Below, piece after piece: positions 13,032-21,455 of a stretch of 26,165 nt of DNA. Under the pieces are notes generated by a model that saw only the letters and a list, made by a program, of their open reading frames with translations, was not told the origin of the DNA and did not search any database. Location: positions 1 through 26,165 of IMG/VR virus record IMGVR_UViG_3300020474_000090; one strand, written 5' to 3'. Each line of letters begins with the position of its first letter. Position 1 is the first letter of the stretch. The translations under genes were made by a program, and so were the position numbers. Origin of the DNA: a virus.

Positions 13032-15434
13032 TTAAATTGTACAGGCTTCGCATTCGCCATCTTCCAAGTCCTGGAGTTGTTCTTCTACCTTTGCTTCGCC
13101 GTTTACGTGTTCACCGTTTACTGCTGTTTCACCATTTAAATGCTCTCCGTTTGCATATGTGATTGGTGTATCAATTCCTGATGGTTGTACATCTTCCTCT
13201 TCACCTTTGAAGTCATATGTGTTCTGATAATAACTTGTCTTCCAACCATATTTGTATGCCATTAACATATCTCCTGCCATCACTGATAGTGGAACTTCAT
13301 TGTTTTCATACTGCAATGGATTATATGACCAGTTGCCTGATATTGCTTGGTCAAAATACTTCTGCATAACAGATACAATTTTAATGTATCCTTCGTTGGA
13401 TCCCATGTCCCATAACAAAGTGTATGCATTTTTTAAATTAGGAAAACCTGGAACTATTTGTTTAAGTGGACCTTTTTTGGATTTTTTAATTGAAAGGAGT
13501 GCTCTTGGTGGTTCGATACCGTTAGTTTCATTACTAACAACGGAAGAACTTTCCGAGGGCATCTGTGCCGATAGTGTTGAATGTCTTAATCCATGTTTGC
13601 CTATGTCTTTTCTTAAAGTTTCCCAAGCCATTCTCTGTTTGTGTGGCACTATTTCATCTACTTCTTTTTTGTAATGGTCTATTGGTAATAAGCCATCTGC
13701 GTATTTTGTTCTTTCAAATGCTTCACACTTGCCTTTTTCCTGTGCAATATCACAACTTGCTCTTAACAAGTAATATTGGAATGCTTCTGAAAGTCTATCT
13801 ACTAACTCCCACGCCTTTGGATCTGAATACTTAACACCATTCTTCGCGAGATAGTGTGCTAACCCAATGTATCCAATGCCTAAAGAACGTCTTGATTTAG
13901 TAGATACTTCTGCCGCTTTCACAGGGTAATCTTGTAATTCTATAATTTCGTCTAATGCTCTTACACTTAAATCACATAATGATTCTAATTCATTTAAGTT
14001 TCCAATTGCACCAACATTAATTGCTGACAATATACAAAGTGCAATCTCTCCTTCTGCATCATCAATGCCTTTGATAGGAGTTGTAGGTAATGTAATCTCC
14101 TGACATAAGTTACTCATTGATACTTTGTCTTTGAAACTTGAGTGCGAGTTTGAATGGTCCATATTCATTATGTAAATTCTGCCAGTCTCTGCTCTTTCTT
14201 TTAATAAGTCTGCGAATAGTTCTTGTGCCGCGATAGTCTTTTTAGGAACTGTTTTATCTTTTTCATATTTCTTGTATAGTGCGTCAAATTTATCTGTACC
14301 GAATGCATCATATAATCCTGGAACTTCATGTGGAGAAAATAAACTTATATCCTCTTCATTTATAAATCTTTCATAGAACAGTTTACTGATCTGTATGGAG
14401 TAATCCATTCTTCTTACTCTGTTGTCTTCTGTACCTTTGTTGTTTTTCAGTACAAGTATGTCTTCAATCTCTTGGTGCCAAATAGGAAAGTGAACTGTTG
14501 CATTTCCACCACGCACACCATTCTGCGTACAGCATCTTACAGTCGATTCGAATTTTTTAAGGAACGGAATGACTCCAGTGTGTTGGACCTCCCCACCTCT
14601 AATTTTAGAATTAATACCTCTGATACGTCCTGCGTTTATTCCTATGCCTGCTCTTCTGGCAACGTATAAACCAATTGCCATGTCGCTTGAAAAAATACTA
14701 GACAATGTGTCATCACTGTCTACTAGAACGCAAGAAGCAAATTGTCTGATTGGAGTTCTTACTCCTGACATTACTGGAGTAGGTATGTTAATTTTAAATT
14801 GAGAGATTGCATCATAATACTTTTTTACATAACCCATTCTAGTTTTCTTAGGATAGTCAGCAAATAATGTTGCCGCAATCATCATGTACATATCTTGTGG
14901 AGTTTCATATATCTCACCTGAACTTCTATCTTGCACAAGGTATTTGTCTACTACTTGTCTTAAACCTGCGTATGTAAAATCTAAATCTCTATCTCTCTTG
15001 ATCCAAGTGTTAAATTTTTTAATTTCTGATTTGTGATATTTTTCAACTATTGTTCTATCGTAAACGCCTAATTTGATATTTCTAAGAATTAATTTTAATA
15101 AAGGAATGTATTCGTATTGACCATGTGCTTCTTTTCTTACATCATAAGAAAGAAGTCTGGCGGCGGCATATTGATAGTTAGGATTTTCTAATGTAATTAA
15201 ATCGTTTGCCGACTTTACTAATACGTGTTGGATGTCTTTAGTTGTGATGCCATCGTAAAATTGTATGTTTGCATTAATTTCTATTTGTGAACTGGATACA
15301 CCTGTTAATCCTTCACAGGCTTCTTCTACAACGAAGTGAATTTTGTCAATGTCTAACGGTTCTAGACGACCGTCTCTTTTTAGTACTTTAATGTTTGATG
15401 TATTTGTAGTGATAATTTGTTCAGCGACTTCCAT
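13032..15434 (-). CDS. nrdA: Ribonucleotide reductase class Ia, alpha subunit
   Basis: An 800-aa catalytic subunit converting NDPs to dNDPs. An N-terminal ATP-cone (about 15-105) indicates allosteric activity control. Catalytic residues are Cys235 (ASCVLVD), Asn442-Leu-Cys444-Gln-Glu446 (SNLCQEITLPT), Cys467 (ALCILSAINVG) and Tyr-Tyr in SYYQNTYDF; the C-terminal redox Cys pair is CEAC (795, 798). A linker of about 45 residues before it contains repeated NGEH/NGET/NGEA units, longer than in E. coli and probably a flexible arm. Followed by nrdB, the 57-aa membrane gene and grx. A GATAAATA late-type element lies 42 nt upstream. Confidence 0.97.
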   Translation of the reverse strand: MEVAEQIITTNTSNIKVLKRDGRLEPLDIDKIHFVVEEACEGLTGVSSSQIEINANIQFYDGITTKDIQHVLVKSANDLITLENPNYQYAAARLLSYDVRKEAHGQYEYIPLLKLILRNIKLGVYDRTIVEKYHKSEIKKFNTWIKRDRDLDFTYAGLRQVVDKYLVQDRSSGEIYETPQDMYMMIAATLFADYPKKTRMGYVKKYYDAISQFKINIPTPVMSGVRTPIRQFASCVLVDSDDTLSSIFSSDMAIGLYVARRAGIGINAGRIRGINSKIRGGEVQHTGVIPFLKKFESTVRCCTQNGVRGGNATVHFPIWHQEIEDILVLKNNKGTEDNRVRRMDYSIQISKLFYERFINEEDISLFSPHEVPGLYDAFGTDKFDALYKKYEKDKTVPKKTIAAQELFADLLKERAETGRIYIMNMDHSNSHSSFKDKVSMSNLCQEITLPTTPIKGIDDAEGEIALCILSAINVGAIGNLNELESLCDLSVRALDEIIELQDYPVKAAEVSTKSRRSLGIGYIGLAHYLAKNGVKYSDPKAWELVDRLSEAFQYYLLRASCDIAQEKGKCEAFERTKYADGLLPIDHYKKEVDEIVPHKQRMAWETLRKDIGKHGLRHSTLSAQMPSESSSVVSNETNGIEPPRALLSIKKSKKGPLKQIVPGFPNLKNAYTLLWDMGSNEGYIKIVSVMQKYFDQAISGNWSYNPLQYENNEVPLSVMAGDMLMAYKYGWKTSYYQNTYDFKGEEEDVQPSGIDTPITYANGEHLNGETAVNGEHVNGEAKVEEQLQDLEDGECEACTI

Positions 15435-15461
15435 TAGTATTCTATTTCCTATTAAATTCTA

Positions 15462-15965
15462 TTAAATTAAATCAATATTTATCTTATTTTTTATATTATG
15501 AGTATAATGCAGAACGTAACGTTTGTCAAACTGTTCTTTGGTCATTATTACCATATCATTTACGTTTAAAAATTGGTTGTTAAATTCAATTATGTAACTA
15601 AACTTACGGTTGTTGGACTCATTTTCTTTTAATATGCAATTATGTATCACTATAACTTTGTCTTTAAAGTGTTCTGTTATCATTATAGTATAACATAATA
15701 ACAATGAAAGGTCAAATTCATTGTAATCATTTCTTTCAAGCAACTGCCATGGCTCTAACCATGTTTCAGTTTTGAATTCATCTGTCTTAGTTTTTGTTCT
15801 AGGACAGTAAAAATAAATTTTAGATAATATTTCTAAAGGATTTTGTTCTTCGTTGATAATACTTCTAATATTTTTCCAGTCAATTAGTCTTTGTTCGTAT
15901 GTTCCAAAAAATATATTAGGCTTATGAGATACTTCTAACTTTAAATATGATTTGTGCGTTTTCAT
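15462..15965 (-). CDS. Hypothetical protein downstream of the tail-fibre gene, 167 aa
   Basis: A soluble, AT-biased 167-aa protein with many Ile, Asn, Lys and aromatic residues. Segments include YFYCPRTKTKTDEF, WLEPWQLLERND and FDLSLLLCYTIMITEHF. No signal or membrane segment. No family recognised. It overlaps the end of the fibre gene by 44 nt, so it may be a fibre chaperone or accessory by position, but nothing in the sequence proves it. The late element upstream of nrdA sits in its last codons. Confidence 0.7.
   Translation of the reverse strand: MKTHKSYLKLEVSHKPNIFFGTYEQRLIDWKNIRSIINEEQNPLEILSKIYFYCPRTKTKTDEFKTETWLEPWQLLERNDYNEFDLSLLLCYTIMITEHFKDKVIVIHNCILKENESNNRKFSYIIEFNNQFLNVNDMVIMTKEQFDKRYVLHYTHNIKNKINIDLI
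15476..15483 (-). promoter_or_regulatory. Late-promoter match GATAAATA upstream of nrdA
   Basis: Exact NATAAATA match within the 3' end of the upstream gene, 42 nt from the nrdA ATG. Late transcription of nrdA is unexpected; it may be fortuitous or reflect dNTP supply during packaging. Confidence 0.4.
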
Positions 15966-17544
15966 TTGATGATAATGATGGATTGGTTGCCTGTAAAATT
16001 AATGTTTCTTTTGCCCCGTCTGAGTTCTCGTCAGATAAACTTGCTGTAAAGTTTAATCTAGTTGAGTTTGTGTTGTTTGCTGTGTCACCTAAAAAGTCAT
16101 ATTCGTCTGACAAGTTTACTGTGTCCACTGTTCTGTCTATGTTTATGTCTAGTGTGCCTGATCTGAATGCATTTCTTATTGAACTGTTGTAAGTGTATTC
16201 TACCTTATAATGTTTGCTATTGTCTGCAGGTAATTTCGCAACTCTTGTGGCAGATGCTAATTGCCCTACGTTAAATTTTGTTACAAAGGATAATTCATTA
16301 TTAAACTTACCTTGCACTTCAGGTATGTATGCAACGTTTGTCATGGTGCTTGTATTAGCCATTAATGATTCTGTTCTAGCAAAGAAATCATTTTTAGAAA
16401 TGTTGCTGTCTGAATCAAATCTTATTACAGCATGAACTGGCGCTGTATCTAAACCGCCATCATTACCTACTTTTATAAAACTGTTTTCTTTACTTACGTT
16501 TCCTTTTCCTTCTTTAACCCAATAACCTGTTTTGTCGATGTTTGTAAATCTGCTATTTGTGATTGTATTGTTGATAGGTCCTGTTGCCTGTGCAACTTGT
16601 CCTAGTGATGTATCTCTGCCCCAGTACACACCATATGAAAGAGTTTCAAACACACAGTCTTCAAAATGATTGTTTGTAACATCATGATTAGATAATATTC
16701 CATAACTGAATCCTACAACTTTAAGTTTTTCAAAGTTGTTGTTTTGTGTTGTTACAGGTGTTGATGTTGCTTCCATTAACAATCCAATCTGTGTTGAAGT
16801 AATTGCTGATCCTTGTGTCCATGGTCCTTGCAATTTAATATCTATAAATTGACTGTCTTTTGTGCTACTTAATTTCAATGCCGGATTAGTTAGATAACTT
16901 TTTAAAGTCATTCCTTCTAATTTAATAATGTTAGATTGGTTAGTTGAACTTGTTTGTGCATTTATACCGTTGCCGTTAATTGTTTCTATAACTGCGTATG
17001 CTCCAGTTTGTTCTATCACAGTTTTGTCTGAACCGTCGCCAACTAGGTTTACGTATGGTGGCACTTTTAAACTATTGCTAATTTTATATAAACCTGCATC
17101 TAACTTTAATGTAATTCTTTTTCTTAAACTGTCTGCGTCAGTGGCGCTTGACCAAGGTAGGAATAATTGATCTATTGCTCTTTGTAGTGCAAGAGTTTGA
17201 TCAGTGCCATCTCCATTTGCACCAAAGGATCTTACATTAACAAGATCATCTAGTCTAGATTGTAAACTTCTCTGTACAGGATTTGCTGAACTGGAACCTG
17301 TTTGTATGCTTGTTCCGTTCTTGTAAGTGTATTGATCACTTAATTCAAATAGATTGTCGTGTTCTGTTAGGACTTTACTGTTACCTACTGCTGGTGCACC
17401 TTCTGATACTGCACCGTTACCTATGTATAATTCTTGGGTATCAACTGCCCAACCCAGTTCACCACCCGCTAGTTGTGGTAATCCTGAACCTTGGTTTTTT
17501 CTACCTCTTCTAATCTGTATTCTTGATATTGAAACAATAGCCAT
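15922..17544 (-). CDS. Tail fibre / receptor-binding protein with beta-helix
   Basis: A 540-aa protein. The N-terminus (RIQIRRG, then GGELGWAVDTQELYIGNGAVSEGAP) is the phage-fibre 'ELG(W)..DT.ELYIGNG' module seen in T4-like marine-phage fibres. From about residue 105 (NVRSFGANGDGTDQTLALQRAID) it enters a pectate-lyase-like right-handed beta-helix, with repeated short strands through about 400, then a Ser/Thr/Asn-rich beta C-terminus. It probably forms a trimeric adhesin that binds, and perhaps cleaves, a surface glycan. A GATAAATA late promoter lies 21 nt before the ATG. Confidence 0.88.
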   Translation of the reverse strand: MAIVSISRIQIRRGRKNQGSGLPQLAGGELGWAVDTQELYIGNGAVSEGAPAVGNSKVLTEHDNLFELSDQYTYKNGTSIQTGSSSANPVQRSLQSRLDDLVNVRSFGANGDGTDQTLALQRAIDQLFLPWSSATDADSLRKRITLKLDAGLYKISNSLKVPPYVNLVGDGSDKTVIEQTGAYAVIETINGNGINAQTSSTNQSNIIKLEGMTLKSYLTNPALKLSSTKDSQFIDIKLQGPWTQGSAITSTQIGLLMEATSTPVTTQNNNFEKLKVVGFSYGILSNHDVTNNHFEDCVFETLSYGVYWGRDTSLGQVAQATGPINNTITNSRFTNIDKTGYWVKEGKGNVSKENSFIKVGNDGGLDTAPVHAVIRFDSDSNISKNDFFARTESLMANTSTMTNVAYIPEVQGKFNNELSFVTKFNVGQLASATRVAKLPADNSKHYKVEYTYNSSIRNAFRSGTLDINIDRTVDTVNLSDEYDFLGDTANNTNSTRLNFTASLSDENSDGAKETLILQATNPSLSSNENAQIIFKVRSIS

Positions 17545-17564
17545 ATAATAAATCCTACTGTGAG

Positions 17565-17572
17565 TATTTATC
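17565..17572 (-). promoter_or_regulatory. Late-promoter match GATAAATA for the fibre gene
   Basis: Exact NATAAATA match 21 nt upstream of the fibre ATG, in the correct orientation for late transcription. Confidence 0.65.
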
Positions 17573-17599
17573 GAGTGTTTGCTTCTTTCAGTGGAGTCT

Positions 17600-18283
17600 T
17601 TAAACTGCGTGTTTAATATAGTATTCTTCTACTCTATTCCACCATTCTTTTTTGTAATGATTGTATGTGGTTGGAGTAATATCGAACTGCTGATAATCTA
17701 GTTTCCTACTGCACATGAACACGTGACCTTCTTTTATGTCTGTTCCATATACTTCGTTGTGTGCTTCTGCATAGGCTACTAATTGTAGGAAGTAATCTTC
17801 TACCCATTCTTTCTTTTTAGGCTTGTTGGTTTGCTTGAAGTCAATTATGCAAGGGTTTCCTTTGTATTGTCCTACACAGTCAGTGGTCCCAGCATATATT
17901 TTAGGAAAATATAACCCAACCTCACTACCCCATATTTCATTGACATCTTTAAGTGCGTTCTCATGAACTACCTGTGCCATTTTAAATGCCTGTTGTGAAT
18001 ATGGATTTGATCCTGGAGTGCTCCAGACACCATCGTTGATATAATTTTCTATGTATTTGTGCATTCGTGTTCCCATGCCAGATGCTTCTTTTGTAATTCT
18101 CTTTGCTGTCGCTTCTCCAACTCTTTTACGCCATTCGATTAGATGTGTTTTATCTTTGGTCGCATCTAATATTGTTGTCACACTTGCAACTGCATTTCCA
18201 TCTGGACAGGCATATACTCTCTTACCGTCCAATGATGTACGTGATAATTTTGTGTAGTCGAACCGTTTTACTATTAATGACAT
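17600..18283 (-). CDS. PD-(D/E)XK exonuclease (MGME1/RecB-like)
   Basis: A 227-aa predicted DNA exonuclease. The nuclease core is TDCVGQY...CIIDFKQTNK, with Asp135 and Asp148-x-Lys150, followed by Gln167 and Tyr171 in QLVAYAEAHNEVY; Glu121 and His75 are plausible further core residues. This is the RecB/MGME1-type layout found in marine T4-like phages and is likely to act in DNA replication, recombination or host-DNA degradation. The start overlaps the stop of the upstream oxygenase gene. SD is weak. Confidence 0.86.
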   Translation of the reverse strand: MSLIVKRFDYTKLSRTSLDGKRVYACPDGNAVASVTTILDATKDKTHLIEWRKRVGEATAKRITKEASGMGTRMHKYIENYINDGVWSTPGSNPYSQQAFKMAQVVHENALKDVNEIWGSEVGLYFPKIYAGTTDCVGQYKGNPCIIDFKQTNKPKKKEWVEDYFLQLVAYAEAHNEVYGTDIKEGHVFMCSRKLDYQQFDITPTTYNHYKKEWWNRVEEYYIKHAV

Positions 18284-18867
18284 TATTTTATTACTGCTTC
18301 ACTATTGAATGCGAAACTCATTCTGTTGTTAGTTTTACTTAACACATGACTGACATAGTGCCATAGCCATGATGGAAAATACACACATTGATTTATTTGT
18401 GGTTGCAAGTTTACCATGTCACTATTGAATTGATTATGAACTTCAATCAATTTACTTTTAAAAACATAACTCATTTGATTATTAGGATTCATAAAAGTTA
18501 ATGGCGCACAACCATTATCTGCTATGGGCCAGTACACTGCACTGAATATTCCGTCCACGTGTCTGTGAGGTGCTTCAATGGCTGTATTGTTGCTACCGTC
18601 GTTTACCCAAAGGCTCGAAACAATTTGTTTATGTTCACTGCTTAAACCTATCTGATTGTGTAAATTATTAAAGCCTTGTTCTATCTTATCTACAAGTTCT
18701 TTTAAGATAGGTTCATCCCTGTTAAGGTGATTGGTTCCAGTGGACTTATAATTCTTTGTATCGTCGAAACTTATTTCTTCTTTGGACCAACTTACAACTT
18801 CATCTTTATTTTTAAGATCAATATTTTCTACTGCAACGAAACTGCTAAAAATTGGATTAATGTTCAT
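18283..18867 (-). CDS. Second 2OG-Fe(II) oxygenase-like protein, 194 aa
   Basis: The second member of the family in the window. APHRHVDGIFSAVYWP supplies His101, His103 and Asp105; QCVYFPSWLWHYV supplies His170; Arg182 in NRMSFAFN probably binds 2OG. I use the ATG at 18867, which overlaps the NFU stop by 11 nt, over the ATG at 18900. It differs widely from the protein at 2470-3147 outside the core, so the two are old paralogues or separate acquisitions. Substrate unknown. Confidence 0.8.
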   Translation of the reverse strand: MNINPIFSSFVAVENIDLKNKDEVVSWSKEEISFDDTKNYKSTGTNHLNRDEPILKELVDKIEQGFNNLHNQIGLSSEHKQIVSSLWVNDGSNNTAIEAPHRHVDGIFSAVYWPIADNGCAPLTFMNPNNQMSYVFKSKLIEVHNQFNSDMVNLQPQINQCVYFPSWLWHYVSHVLSKTNNRMSFAFNSEAVIK

Positions 18868-19255
18868 TCTTGTCTTTGTCTTCAGAAATATTGCCACCAT
18901 TCTCTGTAGACAATTTATCCAACTCGTCTAACATATTATCGTACGTCGGACCGTTCCATGGATTGTATTCCTCCGTGTAATAAGGATCCACAGTGCTGGT
19001 TGGATCGTCTTCTCCTACAACTTGTTTAACTTCAGGAATATAATGTTTCATTGTTGACTCTATGCCTTTTTGCAAAGTGGCAGTGCTACCCGCACAACCT
19101 GAACAGGCACCTTTCATCAACATGGTTAATTTACCTGTATCAACATCGAACTCTTTTACTGCAACTGCTCCACCGTGTTGCTCTACAGACATCTTTATAT
19201 ACTTGTCTATAACGGATTCAATGTCGTGGATAATTTGATCTTTTGTTCTGCTCAT
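18857..19255 (-). CDS. nfu: NFU-type Fe-S scaffold (NifU C-terminal domain)
   Basis: A 132-aa protein. Residues 1-80 form a NifU C-terminal/NFU domain with the cluster-binding CSGC (Cys51, Cys54) in MKGACSGCAGSTATLQ. Such proteins carry and deliver Fe-S clusters. The tail (about 80-132) is acidic and Asn/Asp-rich. No SD; a promoter with consensus TTGACA and TAATAT ends 6 nt before the ATG, predicting a leaderless mRNA and early expression although the flanking genes are structural. It might repair host Fe-S enzymes or serve the redox genes (inference). Confidence 0.92.
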   Translation of the reverse strand: MSRTKDQIIHDIESVIDKYIKMSVEQHGGAVAVKEFDVDTGKLTMLMKGACSGCAGSTATLQKGIESTMKHYIPEVKQVVGEDDPTSTVDPYYTEEYNPWNGPTYDNMLDELDKLSTENGGNISEDKDKNEH

Positions 19256-19261
19256 CTTTTA

Positions 19262-19290
19262 ATATTACAATACTATTGGAAGTATGTCAA
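19262..19290 (-). promoter_or_regulatory. Sigma70-type promoter abutting the nfu start codon
   Basis: -35 TTGACA (19290-19285), 17-nt spacer, -10 TAATAT (19267-19262), 6 nt to the ATG. Confidence 0.7.
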
Positions 19291-19293
19291 GAA

Positions 19294-20816
19294 TTAACTG
19301 CGTTTTTTGGTTGCTCTCTTTGCCATTGCGTCTATGCCTTTGGTACGTTTGCCTTTTGTTGTAGGCATATCAGGACCTTCGGCATTGGTATCAAGGGTGA
19401 CACCTTTCTGGTCAAAGTTCTTAATCATTTTTTTAAGTGTTGGATTATTGTCGTATGCTTGTTTGAATGAATCGTAATTGATTGATAAGCCTCCAACATT
19501 ATTTAAAATTCTATTCAACGCGATGAAACTTAGATATGATTTCTGATCTTGAGAGTCTGCGTCGCTTTTTAGATTTCTAAGAACTTGTATTAGTTCTTTG
19601 TTGGAGGCCTCTTTTAAGCCTTTTTTTTTGACAGTGTTTCAGCAAGTCTTCTTGACAGTCTAATTATGTGTTCTCGCTTTTCTCTGTCTGCAGGTTCCTC
19701 ACCACCTGAAGCAGGTTCACTTGCCGCAAAGTCATCTGACTGATCTGGCATATCTGCATCTGCATCTGTAGTTGGTTCCATTGCAGGTTCTTCAGCATCT
19801 GCTCCCATTGTGTCTGGAGCATTCTCGCCTGTAAGTACGGCTACGCCGCCTGTTAGTGCTTCTCTTGTTGCTTCTAATGAAGTGTATAAAGATTCTAGTG
19901 CTGGTTTTACTGCGTTTATGAATGATTCTGATTTCTCTGAGCCTTCTTCGTCTCTGATTGCATCGCCTAATTCTAAAATTGTTTCTGATTGCATTGACGC
20001 TGTGTCTTCCATCCAACCAGTAACTTTGTCAACCATGTCTTTAGCCGCCATTACTAATTGTGCTTCTTCCTCTGCGCCTTCTTTAACTTTTTTCTTTTCT
20101 TTGTCTTTAGCCGCTTTCTTCATCGGCTCTGTTTTATTTCCGTCTTTGTCTAAATCTATGTAATCTGGTTTTGCTTTTTCGCTTTCCATTTTTTTCATTC
20201 TTTTCTTTTTCATTTCGCCTACAAGTGTTTCCATATCTTCTAATGTGTACTCTTGATCGCCTACTTTAAACTTGTCACCTTTTTTCATACCTGCCGCTTT
20301 TGCTTTTTGTACTGCTTGAGCGAAAGCATTGCTTTCGTATGGGTTCTCTTTCTGTGTTCCGTCGTCTTCGAAATCGTGTTCAACTTTTTGTATAGCATAG
20401 TGTAAAGCGTCTGCTTCATCACCTTGTGCTGATTGCTGTCTTTTCTTCATGTCAGCAATTACGGCGTCTTTGTTCATCTTTAATGCTTCTTTATCCATGT
20501 CAAAGTAATCACCTACTATCTCATCTGCGTGAACTAAAATTGTGTTTTGTAATTTGCCTTCTACTGCTCTATCTTCTAGTGCTGAATTGATCACGTCTAG
20601 GAACATTTTTTGCTTGTGATACTCTTCATTGTGTGATAGGCTGTCGAATGCTTCTGTTTGTTCTATGCTTTGAATCTTGCCAACAACGTTAGATTGTGCT
20701 GTTGTTAATTGTTCTGTGCTGAATTTGTCTAAATCTATAGAGGTACCGAATACCTTAGAAAGTCTATCGTTTAACTGTTCTGTAGTTAATTCTTGTCTAA
20801 ACTGCTCTATTTTCAT
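19294..20816 (-). CDS. Large acidic virion-type protein, probably a -1 frameshift fusion
   Basis: The zero frame (20816-19614) encodes 400 aa. It has a helical N-terminus (MKIEQFRQELTTEQLNDRL), a central Lys-rich region with DYIDLDKDGNKTEPM, an acidic Ala/Glu/Asp-rich region and LSKKKA at the end. At A9G (19629-19620) a -1 shift continues for 108 residues (GLKEASNKELIQVL...SFIALNRILNNVGG...) to 19294. The -1 frame has a TGA a few codons upstream of the tract and no start codon before a TTG at 19518, so it is reachable only by shifting or if a tenth A is present. Shifted product about 507 aa. Lies among structural genes with a GATAAATA element 22 nt upstream; probably a capsid- or core-associated protein, function unproven. 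Confidence 0.8.
19620..19629 (-). other. Candidate -1 frameshift site, A9G (A_AAA_AAG)
   Basis: Same A9G as at 3740-3749, with codons TCA AAA AAA AAG and the slippery heptamer A_AAA_AAG. A 5-bp hairpin (GGCTT/AGGCC) follows immediately. A single missing A in the sequence would look the same. Confidence 0.6.
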
Positions 20817-20836
20817 GCTTTTGTTCCTTCGCTAAT

Positions 20837-21262
20837 TTATTTATCAAATATGTAGTTGTCTAAGGTGTCTCTTAACTTGAGTAAATCCTCCCACACGATG
20901 TCATAACGTATTTTAGTCACTTCACGTTTGATATCATCGTCGGTTGTGGTCATAGTGTACTTGTAGAATATGCACTCATTATACTTGTTTTGTATGCTTT
21001 CGTCGGTATCTACTATGTGTTTAACACTGTTTCTGGGGTTATCAGCCAATTGCTTTGCCATAGCCAATGCGGCTGTTTTGGTAAATGTTGTGGTCACTTG
21101 TTTGTTATGACTGATGTCATAAAGTAGATAACCATGTGGATTCTTCCTAATCACATAGTTCTTTACCCTCACACTGTTTCCGTGTTGGATCGGCATACAG
21201 ACTTTTTCAGCCTGCTCATCTATAAAACGTTGGAGTTTTTTACCTAGTTTCTTGACCTGCAT
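20837..21262 (-). CDS. Hypothetical protein, 141 aa
   Basis: A basic N-terminus (MQVKKLGKKLQRFIDEQ) is followed by a beta-looking middle (SVRVKNYVIRKNPHGYLLYDI) and helices near the C-terminus (VWEDLLKLRDTLDNYIF). I use the ATG at 21262 in place of the TTG at 21268. It overlaps the upstream gene by 23 nt. No family recognised; the position in the late cluster suggests a virion or assembly component. Confidence 0.68.
   Translation of the reverse strand: MQVKKLGKKLQRFIDEQAEKVCMPIQHGNSVRVKNYVIRKNPHGYLLYDISHNKQVTTTFTKTAALAMAKQLADNPRNSVKHIVDTDESIQNKYNECIFYKYTMTTTDDDIKREVTKIRYDIVWEDLLKLRDTLDNYIFDK
20838..20845 (-). promoter_or_regulatory. Late-promoter match GATAAATA for the acidic structural gene
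   Basis: Exact NATAAATA match 22 nt upstream of the ATG at 20816, overlapping the stop of the preceding gene. Confidence 0.6.
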
Positions 21263-21455
21263 TCGCAACCACCATAGTATTATTGTCCTGTTCTATTTTA
21301 CGTACAAGACTTTTTCTTATTAACTGATTTATTACTTCCTGATCTCTTTCCATAAAAGTATCTAAATTTTTAGCACTCTTTAATTTGCCAAGTATATCCT
21401 TCTCTTCATTAGAGGTTTGGATAGTAAATTCCGTTATAAGTTCGTTAATCCTCAT
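21240..21455 (-). CDS. Small protein with CTS-like N-terminus, 71 aa
   Basis: Starts MRINELITEFTIQTS, resembling the T4 capsid-targeting sequence (MKTYQEFI-type) and containing I-T-E, which fits the (I/L)-x-E prohead-protease site of T4 gp21. The remainder is charged and helical. The ATG overlaps the upstream stop (ATGA). A possible internal head protein, by motif only. Confidence 0.6.
   Translation of the reverse strand: MRINELITEFTIQTSNEEKDILGKLKSAKNLDTFMERDQEVINQLIRKSLVRKIEQDNNTMVVANAGQETR

Noticed and set aside
19294-19518. Independent 74-aa gene starting at TTG 19518
   Set aside because: Coding-quality sequence continues 34 codons further upstream in the same frame to the A9 tract, and no SD precedes the TTG; a frameshift extension or a miscounted A tract explains it better.
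19792-20016. Overlapping 74-codon Arg-rich frame on the minus strand
   Set aside because: It is an alternative frame inside the acidic structural gene, with codon composition that simply reflects the GAA/GCA-rich zero frame.
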